64,000 bases of DNA from Desulfotalea sp. (GTDB lineage Bacteria > Desulfobacterota > Desulfobulbia > Desulfobulbales > Desulfocapsaceae): assembly GCA_002733995.1 (NCBI GenBank), contig NVXR01000017.1, forward strand, positions 1-64,000, written 5' to 3'. Position 1 is the stretch's first letter, and each line of letters begins with the position of its first letter. Under the pieces are notes generated by a model, which was not told the DNA's origin, made no database searches, and worked only from the letters and a program-made list of their open reading frames with translations. Position numbers and translations under genes: made by a program. Below, piece by piece: positions 1 to 6,782 of the stretch.

Positions 1-114
1 TCGTCGGAGGAGTTGGCTTTGACTGGAGTGGGTAGTCAACCTAATGATTACTTAACTAATAATACCCGATTAGGCGAAAACAACGTTGACACCTACCGCA
101 GTTCAATGAACTAA
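1..114 (+). CDS. C-terminal end of an unidentified protein (partial)
   Basis: An open frame enters from the left edge and ends at a TAA at 112-114, giving 37 residues that finish in YRSSMN. It is on the strand opposite to the cassette genes that follow, so it may be the first chromosomal gene beyond the array or a reversed cassette gene. The fragment is too short to recognise. The frame could also be open by chance. Confidence 0.35.
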   Translation, partial: SSEELALTGVGSQPNDYLTNNTRLGENNVDTYRSSMN

Positions 115-321
115 ATGAAGCATTTGTAACTTTAAACTCAAGGTAACGCGCCTTAAACCTACCGTTTTTTAGAAAAATTAAGCGTTATTTTATATTGTTG
201 TAGCTGAATGTGCTTTTTTGATGCTCATTACTTTCGACAATATGTTAAAACTCAACATCGTTGATGTCGAACACGTCACTAATGACATTGCTTTAACAAA
301 AAACACCAACAGACATTGGCT
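115..321. other. AT-rich spacer with no gene seen
   Basis: No open frame of useful length and no convincing RNA gene were seen between the partial frame at the left edge and the first attC-like site. The stretch is AT-rich, like the rest of the cassette array. Confidence 0.4.
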
Positions 322-412
322 ACTAACGCCCCGATAATAGGCAAATAATTACTGACCAAATCAGCGATGCACAAGCAGGGCTAACTGTCTGTTGTCCTGC
401 TCGTTTAGTTCG
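322..412 (-). repeat. attC-like site of the MliC cassette
   Basis: On the plus strand the site opens with CTAACGCC near 323 and closes with CGTTTAGTTCG near 410. In between are short complementary blocks. Read in cassette direction (minus strand) it follows the stop codon of the lipoprotein gene, as an attC should. The core heptamers deviate from consensus, so the exact ends are approximate. Confidence 0.5.
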
Positions 413-423
413 CTAGACCACTC

Positions 424-780
424 TCAGATTTCGGTGCAAAGCTCTATACTTTCACCAGAAGTACCGTCAGTTTTGTGCCGAAAAAGAGTACCTTCAGAAC
501 CCTTTACCCACCATTCTAACTCGCCACCAACATAACGTGAACCACTACCAGAAACCGCGATTTGCAAGTTATAGTTACTATTCTTGTATCGAATCGTAGC
601 CGAATCGGTGGTTCGGTATTTTGCAGTAATCGTTTCGCCACTCTCGCACCGATAGTTATACACGGAGATAGTTGACGGTGCTGACATAAGCGTTTGGACG
701 TCCACTTTATCATGTGGGGATTTTGCACAAGCGGAAACGAGCAGGAGTGCAACTAACATCACGAGTTTGAGGATTTTCAT
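424..780 (-). CDS. MliC-family lysozyme-inhibitor lipoprotein
   Basis: Predicted lipoprotein of 118 residues. The start at 780 (MKILKL) is preferred over the longer frame from 831 because it opens directly with a signal peptide: a hydrophobic run then a lipobox LVSAC with the lipidated Cys about residue 18. The mature part has the MliC pattern: YRCESGETI, the TTDSATIRYK strand, GSRYVGG, LEWWVKGSEGTLFRH and a C-terminal Cys. In this family (Pfam MliC) the protein sits in the outer membrane or periplasm and blocks the active site of C-type lysozyme. It is the distal cassette seen here, transcribed leftward in line with the TIR-SIR2 gene. Family assignment is firm; the inhibitor activity is inferred. 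Confidence 0.8.
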   Translation of the reverse strand: MKILKLVMLVALLLVSACAKSPHDKVDVQTLMSAPSTISVYNYRCESGETITAKYRTTDSATIRYKNSNYNLQIAVSGSGSRYVGGELEWWVKGSEGTLFRHKTDGTSGESIELCTEI

Positions 781-806
781 ACGAGTCACCATTTTGTTGG
801 TATGCG

Positions 807-865
807 GTCTAACGCTTAAAATCAAGGGCACGGATTTTTGGGGCCGCTAAATGCTTTTGTTGGGT
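807..865 (-). repeat. attC site of the TIR-SIR2 cassette
   Basis: The plus strand shows the core GTCTAAC at 807-813 (fits RYYYAAC) and GTTGGGT at 859-865 (fits GTTRRRY), 59 bp in all. It lies between the TIR-SIR2 stop and the start of the MliC gene. The imperfect inner arms fit a folded attC. Confidence 0.65.
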
Positions 866-873
866 TATTTTCA

Positions 874-2280
874 TTATCTATCAGACTCTATCGACAGTTT
901 TAATAAAAACTCAGGAATTTCTTCATATTGATCAATCCAAATTATATTGAGACCTAGGTTATTTGCATCTTGTTCTTCTAACATCTCAGCGATTTTAATA
1001 AAATCCGTTGCGCCTTGTGCATCAAGGCCTTCAATATCGATATTTGCAATACGATTATTGAGATTCTTAGAATCATGTCGTTTTTTAAAAAAGTAATGAT
1101 TTGCTAATCTAGCTGGGTTCTTCCTCATTGAAACATCGAGCAATCGACGCAAATTTGGATCAGTCATACTTAAGCCTATAAATATACAAACATTCTGACT
1201 GAAATGATTTAATTGAACCAAATTTGACCAACTGAAGGGATCGATAAATTGAGAGTGATATGCGTCTTCACTGAAAACAATATGATTTTCATTAGTAATA
1301 TCTCCCCCTCTTGGTAGGTATCCATGAACATGATAGATAGGCAATTCAGATCTCAATGTTTTTTGACCTTCAGAAAAAATAGATTTAAACTGAATGTGTT
1401 GTGCTTTTAAATTTTGTTCAATTAAATCATCAAAATTAAAAGAAATAATAGATTGAAGTGCCTGTCTTGATCGCTGTGGTCGACAAAGTTCCATTATTGA
1501 TTCTATCAAAGAGCTATTAGTAGGAGAATTGCGATACAATGAATCGCGAACGTTTTCGAGAAAGTCATCACCTAACCCATTTTTAAGATATTGAGCTACA
1601 ACTAATGGTGAAGGATTAAAGTACTCTTGGTACAATGCCGCCAGTTTTTCTCTATCCCCAATTGAACTGTCATTATCTTTTAACTGCTTCCTAAATAAAT
1701 TACTTAAAAGTTCATGTAACATCGACGACCAATCAGGCACGCCTGCTCCAACTGAGACTCCAGCACCACACACTAAGCTTAGCTCACCTGCGCGAAGATA
1801 GTTTTTTAGATGTTTGATATGCTTTTGATTTGTTGTCTTTTTTCTTGCATATTTTACTTCTTGCGATACAATTGCTGAAGTTCTTGATTGATCTTGTCCT
1901 TTAATGGCATCAATTAATTGACGGATAGGTCCGTCAAACCCATTCCTGAAATCGGCATATAACCTGTCCTGAAGGAATATTGGAATGTCACAGTCTTCAA
2001 TTAGAACAGGAAGAATCGTGTTTTTATTATTTGAAACCTCCTGCATAGCAAAAGCGTTTAGGTGCTTTTTTGTCCAGCTTGATTGAGTGTAATTTTTCGA
2101 AAGTATAACAATGATATAATCACATTCTTTTATTCCATCTTGAATTTTCTGGAAAAGATTATCTCCAGTATTAATTTCAAATTTATCAACCCACGTTTCA
2201 ATTCCAGCTTTGTTTAATGCTTCAGCTAAACGCGTTGTAAACTTTTTATCTCTTCCTGAATGGTTGATAAATACTTTCAT
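874..2280 (-). CDS. TIR-SIR2 fusion protein, candidate NAD-depleting defence effector
   Basis: 468 residues in two domains. Residues 1-125 are a TIR domain (KVFINHSGRD at the start, YIIVILSKNY, then the PVLIEDCDIP and LYADFR blocks). Residues 160-400 are a SIR2 domain: CGAGVSVGAGVPDW at 171-184, FNFDDLIE with Asn281 and Asp283, YHVHGY with His318, and FIGLSMTDPNLRRLL. SIR2 and TIR domains of bacterial defence proteins cleave NAD to stop phage growth. The TIR motif reads SSWTKKHLNAF, so His73 stands where the family normally has the catalytic Glu; the SIR2 residues look intact. The gene is a cassette, with an attC after its stop and a duplicated Pc-type promoter about 140 bp upstream. Domain calls are firm; anti-phage function is inferred. 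Confidence 0.85.
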   Translation of the reverse strand: MKVFINHSGRDKKFTTRLAEALNKAGIETWVDKFEINTGDNLFQKIQDGIKECDYIIVILSKNYTQSSWTKKHLNAFAMQEVSNNKNTILPVLIEDCDIPIFLQDRLYADFRNGFDGPIRQLIDAIKGQDQSRTSAIVSQEVKYARKKTTNQKHIKHLKNYLRAGELSLVCGAGVSVGAGVPDWSSMLHELLSNLFRKQLKDNDSSIGDREKLAALYQEYFNPSPLVVAQYLKNGLGDDFLENVRDSLYRNSPTNSSLIESIMELCRPQRSRQALQSIISFNFDDLIEQNLKAQHIQFKSIFSEGQKTLRSELPIYHVHGYLPRGGDITNENHIVFSEDAYHSQFIDPFSWSNLVQLNHFSQNVCIFIGLSMTDPNLRRLLDVSMRKNPARLANHYFFKKRHDSKNLNNRIANIDIEGLDAQGATDFIKIAEMLEEQDANNLGLNIIWIDQYEEIPEFLLKLSIESDR

Positions 2281-2314
2281 TAATTATTCCTGCGATTTTG
2301 ATCGTGTTTTATGC

Positions 2315-2321
2315 ACCCAAC
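2315..2321 (-). other. Integron core site upstream of the TIR-SIR2 gene (attI-like)
   Basis: ACCCAAC on the plus strand is a perfect RYYYAAC (GTTGGGT on the cassette strand). It is the expected crossover point between a cassette and whatever precedes it. Further right the sequence continues into the copy of the Pc region, not into an attC, so the junction resembles attI. Confidence 0.5.
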
Positions 2322-2334
2322 AAGTTAACTCCAA

Positions 2335-2650
2335 CCATCCCGTCACCTTGACCAAGCAGAATCTGCTGTGAGACTCCGACTTGTAAACCCCTGAATATGA
2401 GTGTTATCAAGAAGCGTGTTATCATACCATGGACAAATTACCTGTCAATCTTATAGCTCGGTACAGCGCATTCTTGGTGACCAAGGGCATAGATACGAAT
2501 CAACACCTCTTTTATCTTCAATGGGTATGATGTTATCTTGATTTCTGCACTAAATATTCCTTCAATTGAAGCGAAGATCATTCCTTACCTTCGTTTGTAA
2601 TAAAGCTTAAAATCAACAACCGTCCTTGGTAGACCAAGACAAGAAGGCGG
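2335..2650 (-). repeat. Second copy of the integron Pc region, inside the array
   Basis: About 320 bp that match 6301-6622 with scattered differences and small gaps. Shared blocks include ATCATACCATGGAC, TCAATCTTATAGCTCGG, TTGGTGACCAAGGGCATAGA, a block around CACTAAATATTCC, and CCGTCCTTGGTAG. The copy ends near 2650, and the sequence to its right no longer resembles that upstream of intI. Both copies lie directly upstream of a cassette gene start. No integrase remnant was recognised next to this copy. Confidence 0.8.
2421..2448 (-). promoter_or_regulatory. Pc-type promoter driving the TIR-SIR2 cassette
   Basis: On the minus strand TTGACA (2443-2448) and TATGAT (2421-2426) are separated by 16 bp, a near-consensus sigma-70 promoter. 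Transcription would run leftward into the TIR-SIR2 gene, whose start is at 2280. Both boxes are identical in the copy near intI although the spacer has changed. Confidence 0.7.
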
Positions 2651-2972
2651 ACATTTAAGCCATAATTGCATTTACAGGAGTAATTTTTGAAGACCGGCAA
2701 CAAGGTGACAACTTGTATTGTCACCTCCAAATATACGGTACAACACCGCGGGAAGGTGGTAAACACGACAAAAATACTGATATGCGATTACTCCCTAACA
2801 GGGTGTATCCGTTTAAAACGTTCAGTGGTTGTTGATGAATGAAAGCGCTTGAGAGACGGGGAAGGGGACACAGTACATGGTAACCCTCACAGATGAGGAC
2901 ATTGAGGATAAAATTCTATTTTGAACCTGACACCAAGAAAAGCATAGGAAGGTGTAACTCCTTTGGAAGTGT
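2651..2972. other. Stretch without a recognisable gene between the Pc copy and the intron remnant
   Basis: No supported gene. A CCCTAAC at 2793-2799 could be the outer core of the attC that belonged to the GIY-YIG cassette and was split by the intron. The hairpin GGTGACAACTTGTATTGTCACC lies near 2703-2724. The rest may be decayed intron or cassette sequence. Confidence 0.3.
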
Positions 2973-3325
2973 TTGTTGGTAGGCCTGTTGCACTTATTGT
3001 TTGAATCCAGCGGTCAGTATATGCAGGGCTGGATGAATTACTTTGGAATTGCAGAGTACTACCGTCCTATTCTCGGTACAAATAAACGGCATGCCATTCT
3101 GTCCGCGTTAAGTCGTAAAAGATATTGGCACATGTCAGGGACCCTGGCTATACAGTCAGGCATGACAAGCCAATGGTCGGCTGATCAAGGGCTTGTATCA
3201 ATCAAGAAATTGTGGAGCGTGGTTACACTACCTTGCCATGGCTCGGTAACTTCGTGAAACGCCTGGTTCGGACCCGTATGCTAGGTGTTGTGAGGGCTGG
3301 GATGAAAAACCCAAGGCTACCCGAG
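2973..3325 (+). pseudogene. Group II intron remnant with end of its reverse transcriptase/maturase
   Basis: The frame has the C-terminal maturase signature of group II intron proteins: YMQGWMNYFGIAEYY, then SALSRKRYWHMS, then QWSADQGLVSIKKLW. The region between the first two blocks, normally an arginine-rich segment (WIRRR-like), is missing, so the protein is internally deleted as well as truncated at its N-terminus. After it come the intron 3' structures: a stem-loop at CGCCTGGTTCGGACCC, then GGGCTGGGATG...CCAAGGCTACCCGAG ending near 3325. No intron 5' end was found here. It lies on the strand opposite to the cassettes and abuts the 3' end of the GIY-YIG gene, the orientation typical of attC-targeting group IIC introns. 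Confidence 0.8.
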
Positions 3326-3335
3326 TAGACACTAC

Positions 3336-3950
3336 TTACTCCTCACTATAAGTGTCATCATAAATTTGTTTTAAAAGTTTTCCTTCAAAAGTCCACCTCG
3401 GTGATGGTTGTACAGAATAGTCTAAATCAAGAATTTCACGAGTAGCTTTTGTAAGAGTTACAGATTGTGATTTATGCAAAACCTTTTTATCACTTTTAAC
3501 TTCGACTGTTGTTACGCCATCATTGAATGTTAAAATTGAGCCGATTGGTATACCCATTTCAAGAAAATTCATATTTGGGCGTTTAGTTAATTTAGATCCG
3601 GAATCTCTTTCTGCTTGGGTAACATTTTGATTTAAACTTTTACTAATTTGAGGAGTTATATCTTGTTGGTCAAGAAGCTTCATTATTGCAATAGCCTGTT
3701 CTGCCTCAATTTTAAAGAATTCTCTATTAGGGTTTACACGACTAGGGCCAAATGCGGTGTGTAGTGCAGATTCAACCTTTGAACAATCTGAAACCTCGAT
3801 TGCATATACGCACTCAAAAGGTACCGGTACACCTGTAGTATATAATTGCCCCATTCTTATTTGTACGTCTGCTTGTGTAGTTTTACCAATTTTTAGCAAA
3901 CCTGGCATAGCAGTATTAGAAAGAATGTATACGATTTCGGTTGAATTCAT
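3336..3950 (-). CDS. GIY-YIG (T5orf172/MUG113-type) domain protein, cassette gene
   Basis: 204 residues. The first 95 form a GIY-YIG-like fold of the T5orf172 kind: VYILSNTAMPGLLKIGKT, LYTTGVPVPFECVYA, VESALHTAF, then VNPNREFFKI. The second half (about 130-200) is unlike anything I recognise; it may bind DNA or be a partner-binding tail. GIY-YIG domains cut nucleic acids, but the T5orf172 branch is poorly characterised and is common in phages and mobile cassettes. Its 3' end lies 10 bp from a decayed group II intron, which has probably destroyed its own attC. Confidence 0.7.
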   Translation of the reverse strand: MNSTEIVYILSNTAMPGLLKIGKTTQADVQIRMGQLYTTGVPVPFECVYAIEVSDCSKVESALHTAFGPSRVNPNREFFKIEAEQAIAIMKLLDQQDITPQISKSLNQNVTQAERDSGSKLTKRPNMNFLEMGIPIGSILTFNDGVTTVEVKSDKKVLHKSQSVTLTKATREILDLDYSVQPSPRWTFEGKLLKQIYDDTYSEE

Positions 3951-3963
3951 TTTTCTCCTGAGT

Positions 3964-4015
3964 GTCTAACGCCTGCCAGTATTAAGCGGCATCGGACTGT
4001 ATGGCCTTGTTAGCC
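3964..4015 (-). repeat. attC site of the transglutaminase-like cassette
   Basis: 52 bp from GTCTAAC (3964-3970, perfect RYYYAAC) to GTTAGCC (4009-4015). Arms TAACGCC-TGCC-AGT and ACT-GTATGGC-CTTGTTA pair with bulges. The stop codon of the cassette gene (3982-3984) lies inside the site, so the last residues are encoded by attC. Confidence 0.7.
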
Positions 4016-4587
4016 GTGAACAACTCGATGTCAGGCAAATTGTCAATAACGTTTTGATAGTTTTTATACTTGGTAAGCAAGCTAGTAATAATTGGTAAAG
4101 GCTCTGGCCAAATTTCAGGTAAATCAGCTTCGCCTAGTGTAACAAGGGAAAAAGCTAATCTTTCGGTTGGCGGACAAAACTCAGCCTTTACATCTTGCTT
4201 GTTACCCCTAGCATCAATGCGATACCAACCAAATTGTTCTAGATATACAGCGTTTAAACCATGAAGACAAAACAGTGGGCTGTCAGTAATAGTTATCCGT
4301 TGATAGCATAATCCTGCTGGTATTTCATTAGCGCGGAGAAGAGCTGCCAATAAATGGCTTTTTGCGTAACAAAAACCAGTACGATATTTCAAGACATCAG
4401 ATGCCTTGCAAGTGACTGGGTTTTGCTGATAATCCCAGCTATGTTTTATTTCATCTCGAACAAACTCAAAACAGTTTTTAGTGATTTCATCTTGCGTTGA
4501 AACACCTTGAGCAAGAACTTGCGCTTGCTTAAATACAGCAGGACTATTCCAATCAATAACTTCTGCAGATTCTAAATATTTATTCAT
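3982..4587 (-). CDS. Transglutaminase-like cysteine protease-fold protein, cassette gene
   Basis: 201 residues with a transglutaminase-like core (Transglut_core type). The triad is visible: Cys in RTGFCYAKSHLLAALL, His in CLHGLNAVYL, Asp in WYRIDARGNKQD. This is the standard order for the fold. No signal peptide, so it is probably cytoplasmic. Members of this family are often peptidases or amide hydrolases; the substrate here cannot be told. It is the third cassette from intI, and its C-terminus is contributed by the attC. Confidence 0.75.
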   Translation of the reverse strand: MNKYLESAEVIDWNSPAVFKQAQVLAQGVSTQDEITKNCFEFVRDEIKHSWDYQQNPVTCKASDVLKYRTGFCYAKSHLLAALLRANEIPAGLCYQRITITDSPLFCLHGLNAVYLEQFGWYRIDARGNKQDVKAEFCPPTERLAFSLVTLGEADLPEIWPEPLPIITSLLTKYKNYQNVIDNLPDIELFTANKAIQSDAA

Positions 4588-4606
4588 AATCTTAATTTTG
4601 AAAGCC

Positions 4607-4707
4607 GACTAACGCCCCTCTAATAAGTGAGACATGTGCGGGCGAGCGATTTGCACAGCAAATGGCATGATAGCCTTGGTAAATCTTGATTTAGAGCTTG
4701 GTTATAT
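4607..4707 (-). repeat. attC site of the methyltransferase cassette
   Basis: About 100 bp from GACTAAC (4607-4613) to GTTATAT (4701-4707), with paired inner segments such as GATTTGC and GCAAATG near 4649-4665. The methyltransferase stop codon (4702-4704) lies within its end. Core heptamers differ slightly from consensus. Confidence 0.6.
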
Positions 4708-5277
4708 GGTTTTACGTGCAAATATGTGACTTGCATGGCTAGCATGTCCTGACATTGTTGAATTTTCAACTACCTGAGACTGCTCGACATTGAACCCGTC
4801 TAGTATGATCTTGAGTTCCCTTTGTTGACTGTGCCACATTGGAACTCCTGCACTGGAGGTGAATCTCTGGCTTTGTTCGGAACAAAATTCAGCCAAATAA
4901 AGAACACCATTAGGCTTTAGTACTCGACGAAGTTCTATCAATATATGCTTGCGAACATCTTGGTTAGGGATACATGTGAAAACAGCACACGTTACTATTG
5001 AATCAAACTCATTATCTGCGAACGGCAGTATCGAGCCTGGAAAATATCGTAAATCTAGATGTGGAAACTCGATTAAACCCCTATTTATCATTTTTATTGA
5101 GCAGTCTATACCAACTAAATGACGATAACCTAAATGATAAAGTTGATTTGCAATACGACCATAACCGCAACCAAAATCAAGGATTTTAGCCTCTTGCGAT
5201 ACAGTTTTTACAAAGTTCTCATCTGAAATTTCAAGATTGAAGTCAACATTCTCTGCCACGCTATCCCATTCGCTCAA
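4702..5277 (-). CDS. Class I SAM-dependent methyltransferase, cassette gene
   Basis: 191 residues. SAM-binding motif I is ILDFGCGYGRIANQLYHLG at about 33-51, followed by the acidic VGIDCS that contacts the ribose, ILPFADNEFDSIVTCAVF (motif II) and VLKPNGVLYLAEF (motif III). This is a small-molecule type (Methyltransf_11-like); the substrate is unknown. It starts with ATG at 5277 just left of the attC of the preceding cassette. The second cassette from intI. Confidence 0.8.
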   Translation of the reverse strand: MSEWDSVAENVDFNLEISDENFVKTVSQEAKILDFGCGYGRIANQLYHLGYRHLVGIDCSIKMINRGLIEFPHLDLRYFPGSILPFADNEFDSIVTCAVFTCIPNQDVRKHILIELRRVLKPNGVLYLAEFCSEQSQRFTSSAGVPMWHSQQRELKIILDGFNVEQSQVVENSTMSGHASHASHIFARKTI

Positions 5278-5295
5278 TGAGTAACTCCTTTAATC

Positions 5296-5362
5296 ATATA
5301 ACGCCGTGCTCACCGGTAAATTAGGAGCGTAGCGAATAATTTATCCGAGTGCATCACCTTGT
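5296..5362 (-). repeat. attC site of the first cassette, split by an intron remnant
   Basis: The left portion starts at ATATAAC (5296-5302) and shows arms GTGCTCACCGGTAAATT and AATTTATCCGAGTGCAT, near-complementary. It ends in TTGT at 5359-5362, where the group II intron begins. Sequence resumes at 5618 with TATAAC; joining the two gives CTTGTTATAAC, a plausible attC end adjoining the stop codon of the first cassette gene. Confidence 0.65.
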
Positions 5363-5617
5363 GTGCGCCCGGCATGGGCGTGAACTAATGGGGTTAAAGT
5401 CCCCTGTATGTGATCCTGTGTTAAGTCAGATTCTTAACATGACACAGTCAGGCATAACAAACCAATGGTTGGCATATCAAGGGCTTGTATCAATCAAGAA
5501 ATTGTGGAGTGTGATTTACTACCCGACCACGGCCCGGTAACTTCGTGAAACGCCTAGTGCGGACCCGCATGCTAGGTGTTGTGGGGGCTGGGGGAGAAAA
5601 ACCCTCGGCTACACGAT
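5363..5617 (+). mobile_element. Deleted group II intron (about 255 bp) in an attC
   Basis: The 5' end GTGCGCCCGGCATGGGCG is a group II intron start, placed directly after TTGT, the reported 5' exon motif of attC-specific IIC introns. The 3' end has the stem CGCCTAGTGCGG/CCGCATGCTAGGTG and a final hairpin GGGGCTGGGGGAG...CCCTCGGCTACACGAT. Between them only the last codons of the maturase remain (ITNQWLAYQGLVSIKKLWS, 5454 on). It is thus an internal-deletion derivative with both ends kept, lying opposite to the cassettes. It shares its 3' part with the remnant at 2973-3325. Confidence 0.8.
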
Positions 5618-5622
5618 TATAA

Positions 5623-6258
5623 CTATTTTCTGATGTAGTTGAAATCAGTTTTCCCTGCCTTACCTGCCAACTTCAACATTCCCTCTAACCCACTAGCATC
5701 ATCAATCTCACCTTGAACTTCTGCTTGTCTAATTTCTATATACTTTTTCAGAAATTCTGTCGATGATCGGATAACCAAAGTAAGGTATTTTGAAAACCTT
5801 GTACTATCAGGTGGATAATTTAGATCTGTTTCGGAATCAAAAATCTTATGCTTTTGCTCGCCATCAACATAAGAGTTGATAGCCGTTTCTAAAATCAGCT
5901 GATTAACAACATAAGCGACCGCTGGATCATCCATTTTATTCAAAAAGAGCCTTATTTCAGGGTTCCATTCTAGAGCTTTGTTAACCAACTCTTGTTTAAA
6001 ATGCCCCACAAATGTATTACGCAGATATCTTGCAAATTCACACTCTTTTGAGAATGTTCTATAAAATTTGCTTAGCTCTGGGTGATGCTGATACATTCTC
6101 CGTATTGTCACTTCGAAATGAACAAGATTCGCAACAGATATGAATCCTTGTTTCAGAAGCACCATACTTGGCATATCACCGATGCCATTTTCTGTGAATG
6201 GAGTATCTATAGACACTAGATCTGCTTTCAGTATTTTTGCTTGTAAGAATTGTTCCAC
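5623..6258 (-). CDS. Unknown cassette protein with possible HEPN-type motif
   Basis: 211 residues, not recognised. It is rich in predicted helix and has no signal peptide or membrane segment. YLRNTFVGHFKQEL near residues 92-106 contains R-N-x4-H, the shape of the RNase motif (Rx4-6H) of HEPN domains, preceded by helical sequence with an aromatic run. The match is short and could be chance. As the first cassette after attI it would be the best expressed gene of the array. If HEPN is right, a toxin or abortive-infection role is possible; I do not claim it. Confidence 0.6.
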   Translation of the reverse strand: MEQFLQAKILKADLVSIDTPFTENGIGDMPSMVLLKQGFISVANLVHFEVTIRRMYQHHPELSKFYRTFSKECEFARYLRNTFVGHFKQELVNKALEWNPEIRLFLNKMDDPAVAYVVNQLILETAINSYVDGEQKHKIFDSETDLNYPPDSTRFSKYLTLVIRSSTEFLKKYIEIRQAEVQGEIDDASGLEGMLKLAGKAGKTDFNYIRK

Positions 6259-6297
6259 TGAACTCTCGCTATAGTTATTAGCTAGTTTTCTAGATAA

Positions 6298-6304
6298 CCC
6301 TAAC
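6298..6304 (-). other. attI core site of the integron
   Basis: CCCTAAC (GTTAGGG on the cassette strand) lies between the first cassette gene and the Pc region. It is the expected insertion point for new cassettes. It differs by one base from RYYYAAC, as in other attI-like cores. Exact attI limits cannot be set from sequence alone. Confidence 0.5.
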
Positions 6305-6622
6305 CACCACCTGGCCTTGACAAATCACAATCTGCCAATATGTTTATATCCTAACTAGTATCCCCTGGATCTAAGTGTTATCTAGAATCGTGTTATCATA
6401 CCATGGACCAGTTGCCTGTCAATCTTATAGCTCGGGACACCGCATTCTTGGTGACCAAGGGCATAGATAGGAATTAACACCGATTTTATCTTAAATGGGT
6501 AGGATGTTATCTTGATTTCTGCACTAAATATTCCTTCAATTGAAGCGAAGTTCATTCCTTGCCTGCATTTGTAATAAAGCTTAAAATCAAAATCCAACAA
6601 CCGTCCTTGGTAGGCCAAGCAA
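6301..6622 (-). repeat. Integron Pc/attI region, first copy
   Basis: About 320 bp shared with 2335-2650 (see that entry for the matching blocks). The copy next to intI is presumably the original. Its right end near 6622 is about 160 bp before the intI start. Those 160 bp, which should hold the intI promoter, have no counterpart in the other copy. Confidence 0.8.
6395..6422 (-). promoter_or_regulatory. Pc promoter of the integron
   Basis: On the minus strand TTGACA (6417-6422), a 16 bp spacer and TATGAT (6395-6400). It points leftward through the attI core into the first cassette. Both boxes are near-consensus, so cassette expression should be strong without regulation visible here. Confidence 0.75.
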
Positions 6623-6782
6623 TGAAAGCGGTTGGGCTTTTATGGGCGATGGAAAAGACTAAAGGCACAAACCGAGTAGAAACTGTGACAGTGCCATAAA
6701 AATTCAGCCGCTCATGCAAAAATCAACCATTTAAAATGGTAAAAATGGATCAAAATATTCCGCATCTACGCATGGTGCCTCA

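Noticed and set aside
2578..2766. 62-residue frame within the internal Pc copy
   Set aside because: The related frame in the other copy (6382-6618) has a different length and both cover the promoter, so they are likely non-coding.
6382..6618. 78-residue frame within the Pc region next to intI
   Set aside because: It spans the Pc promoter and has no conserved reading frame with the other copy.
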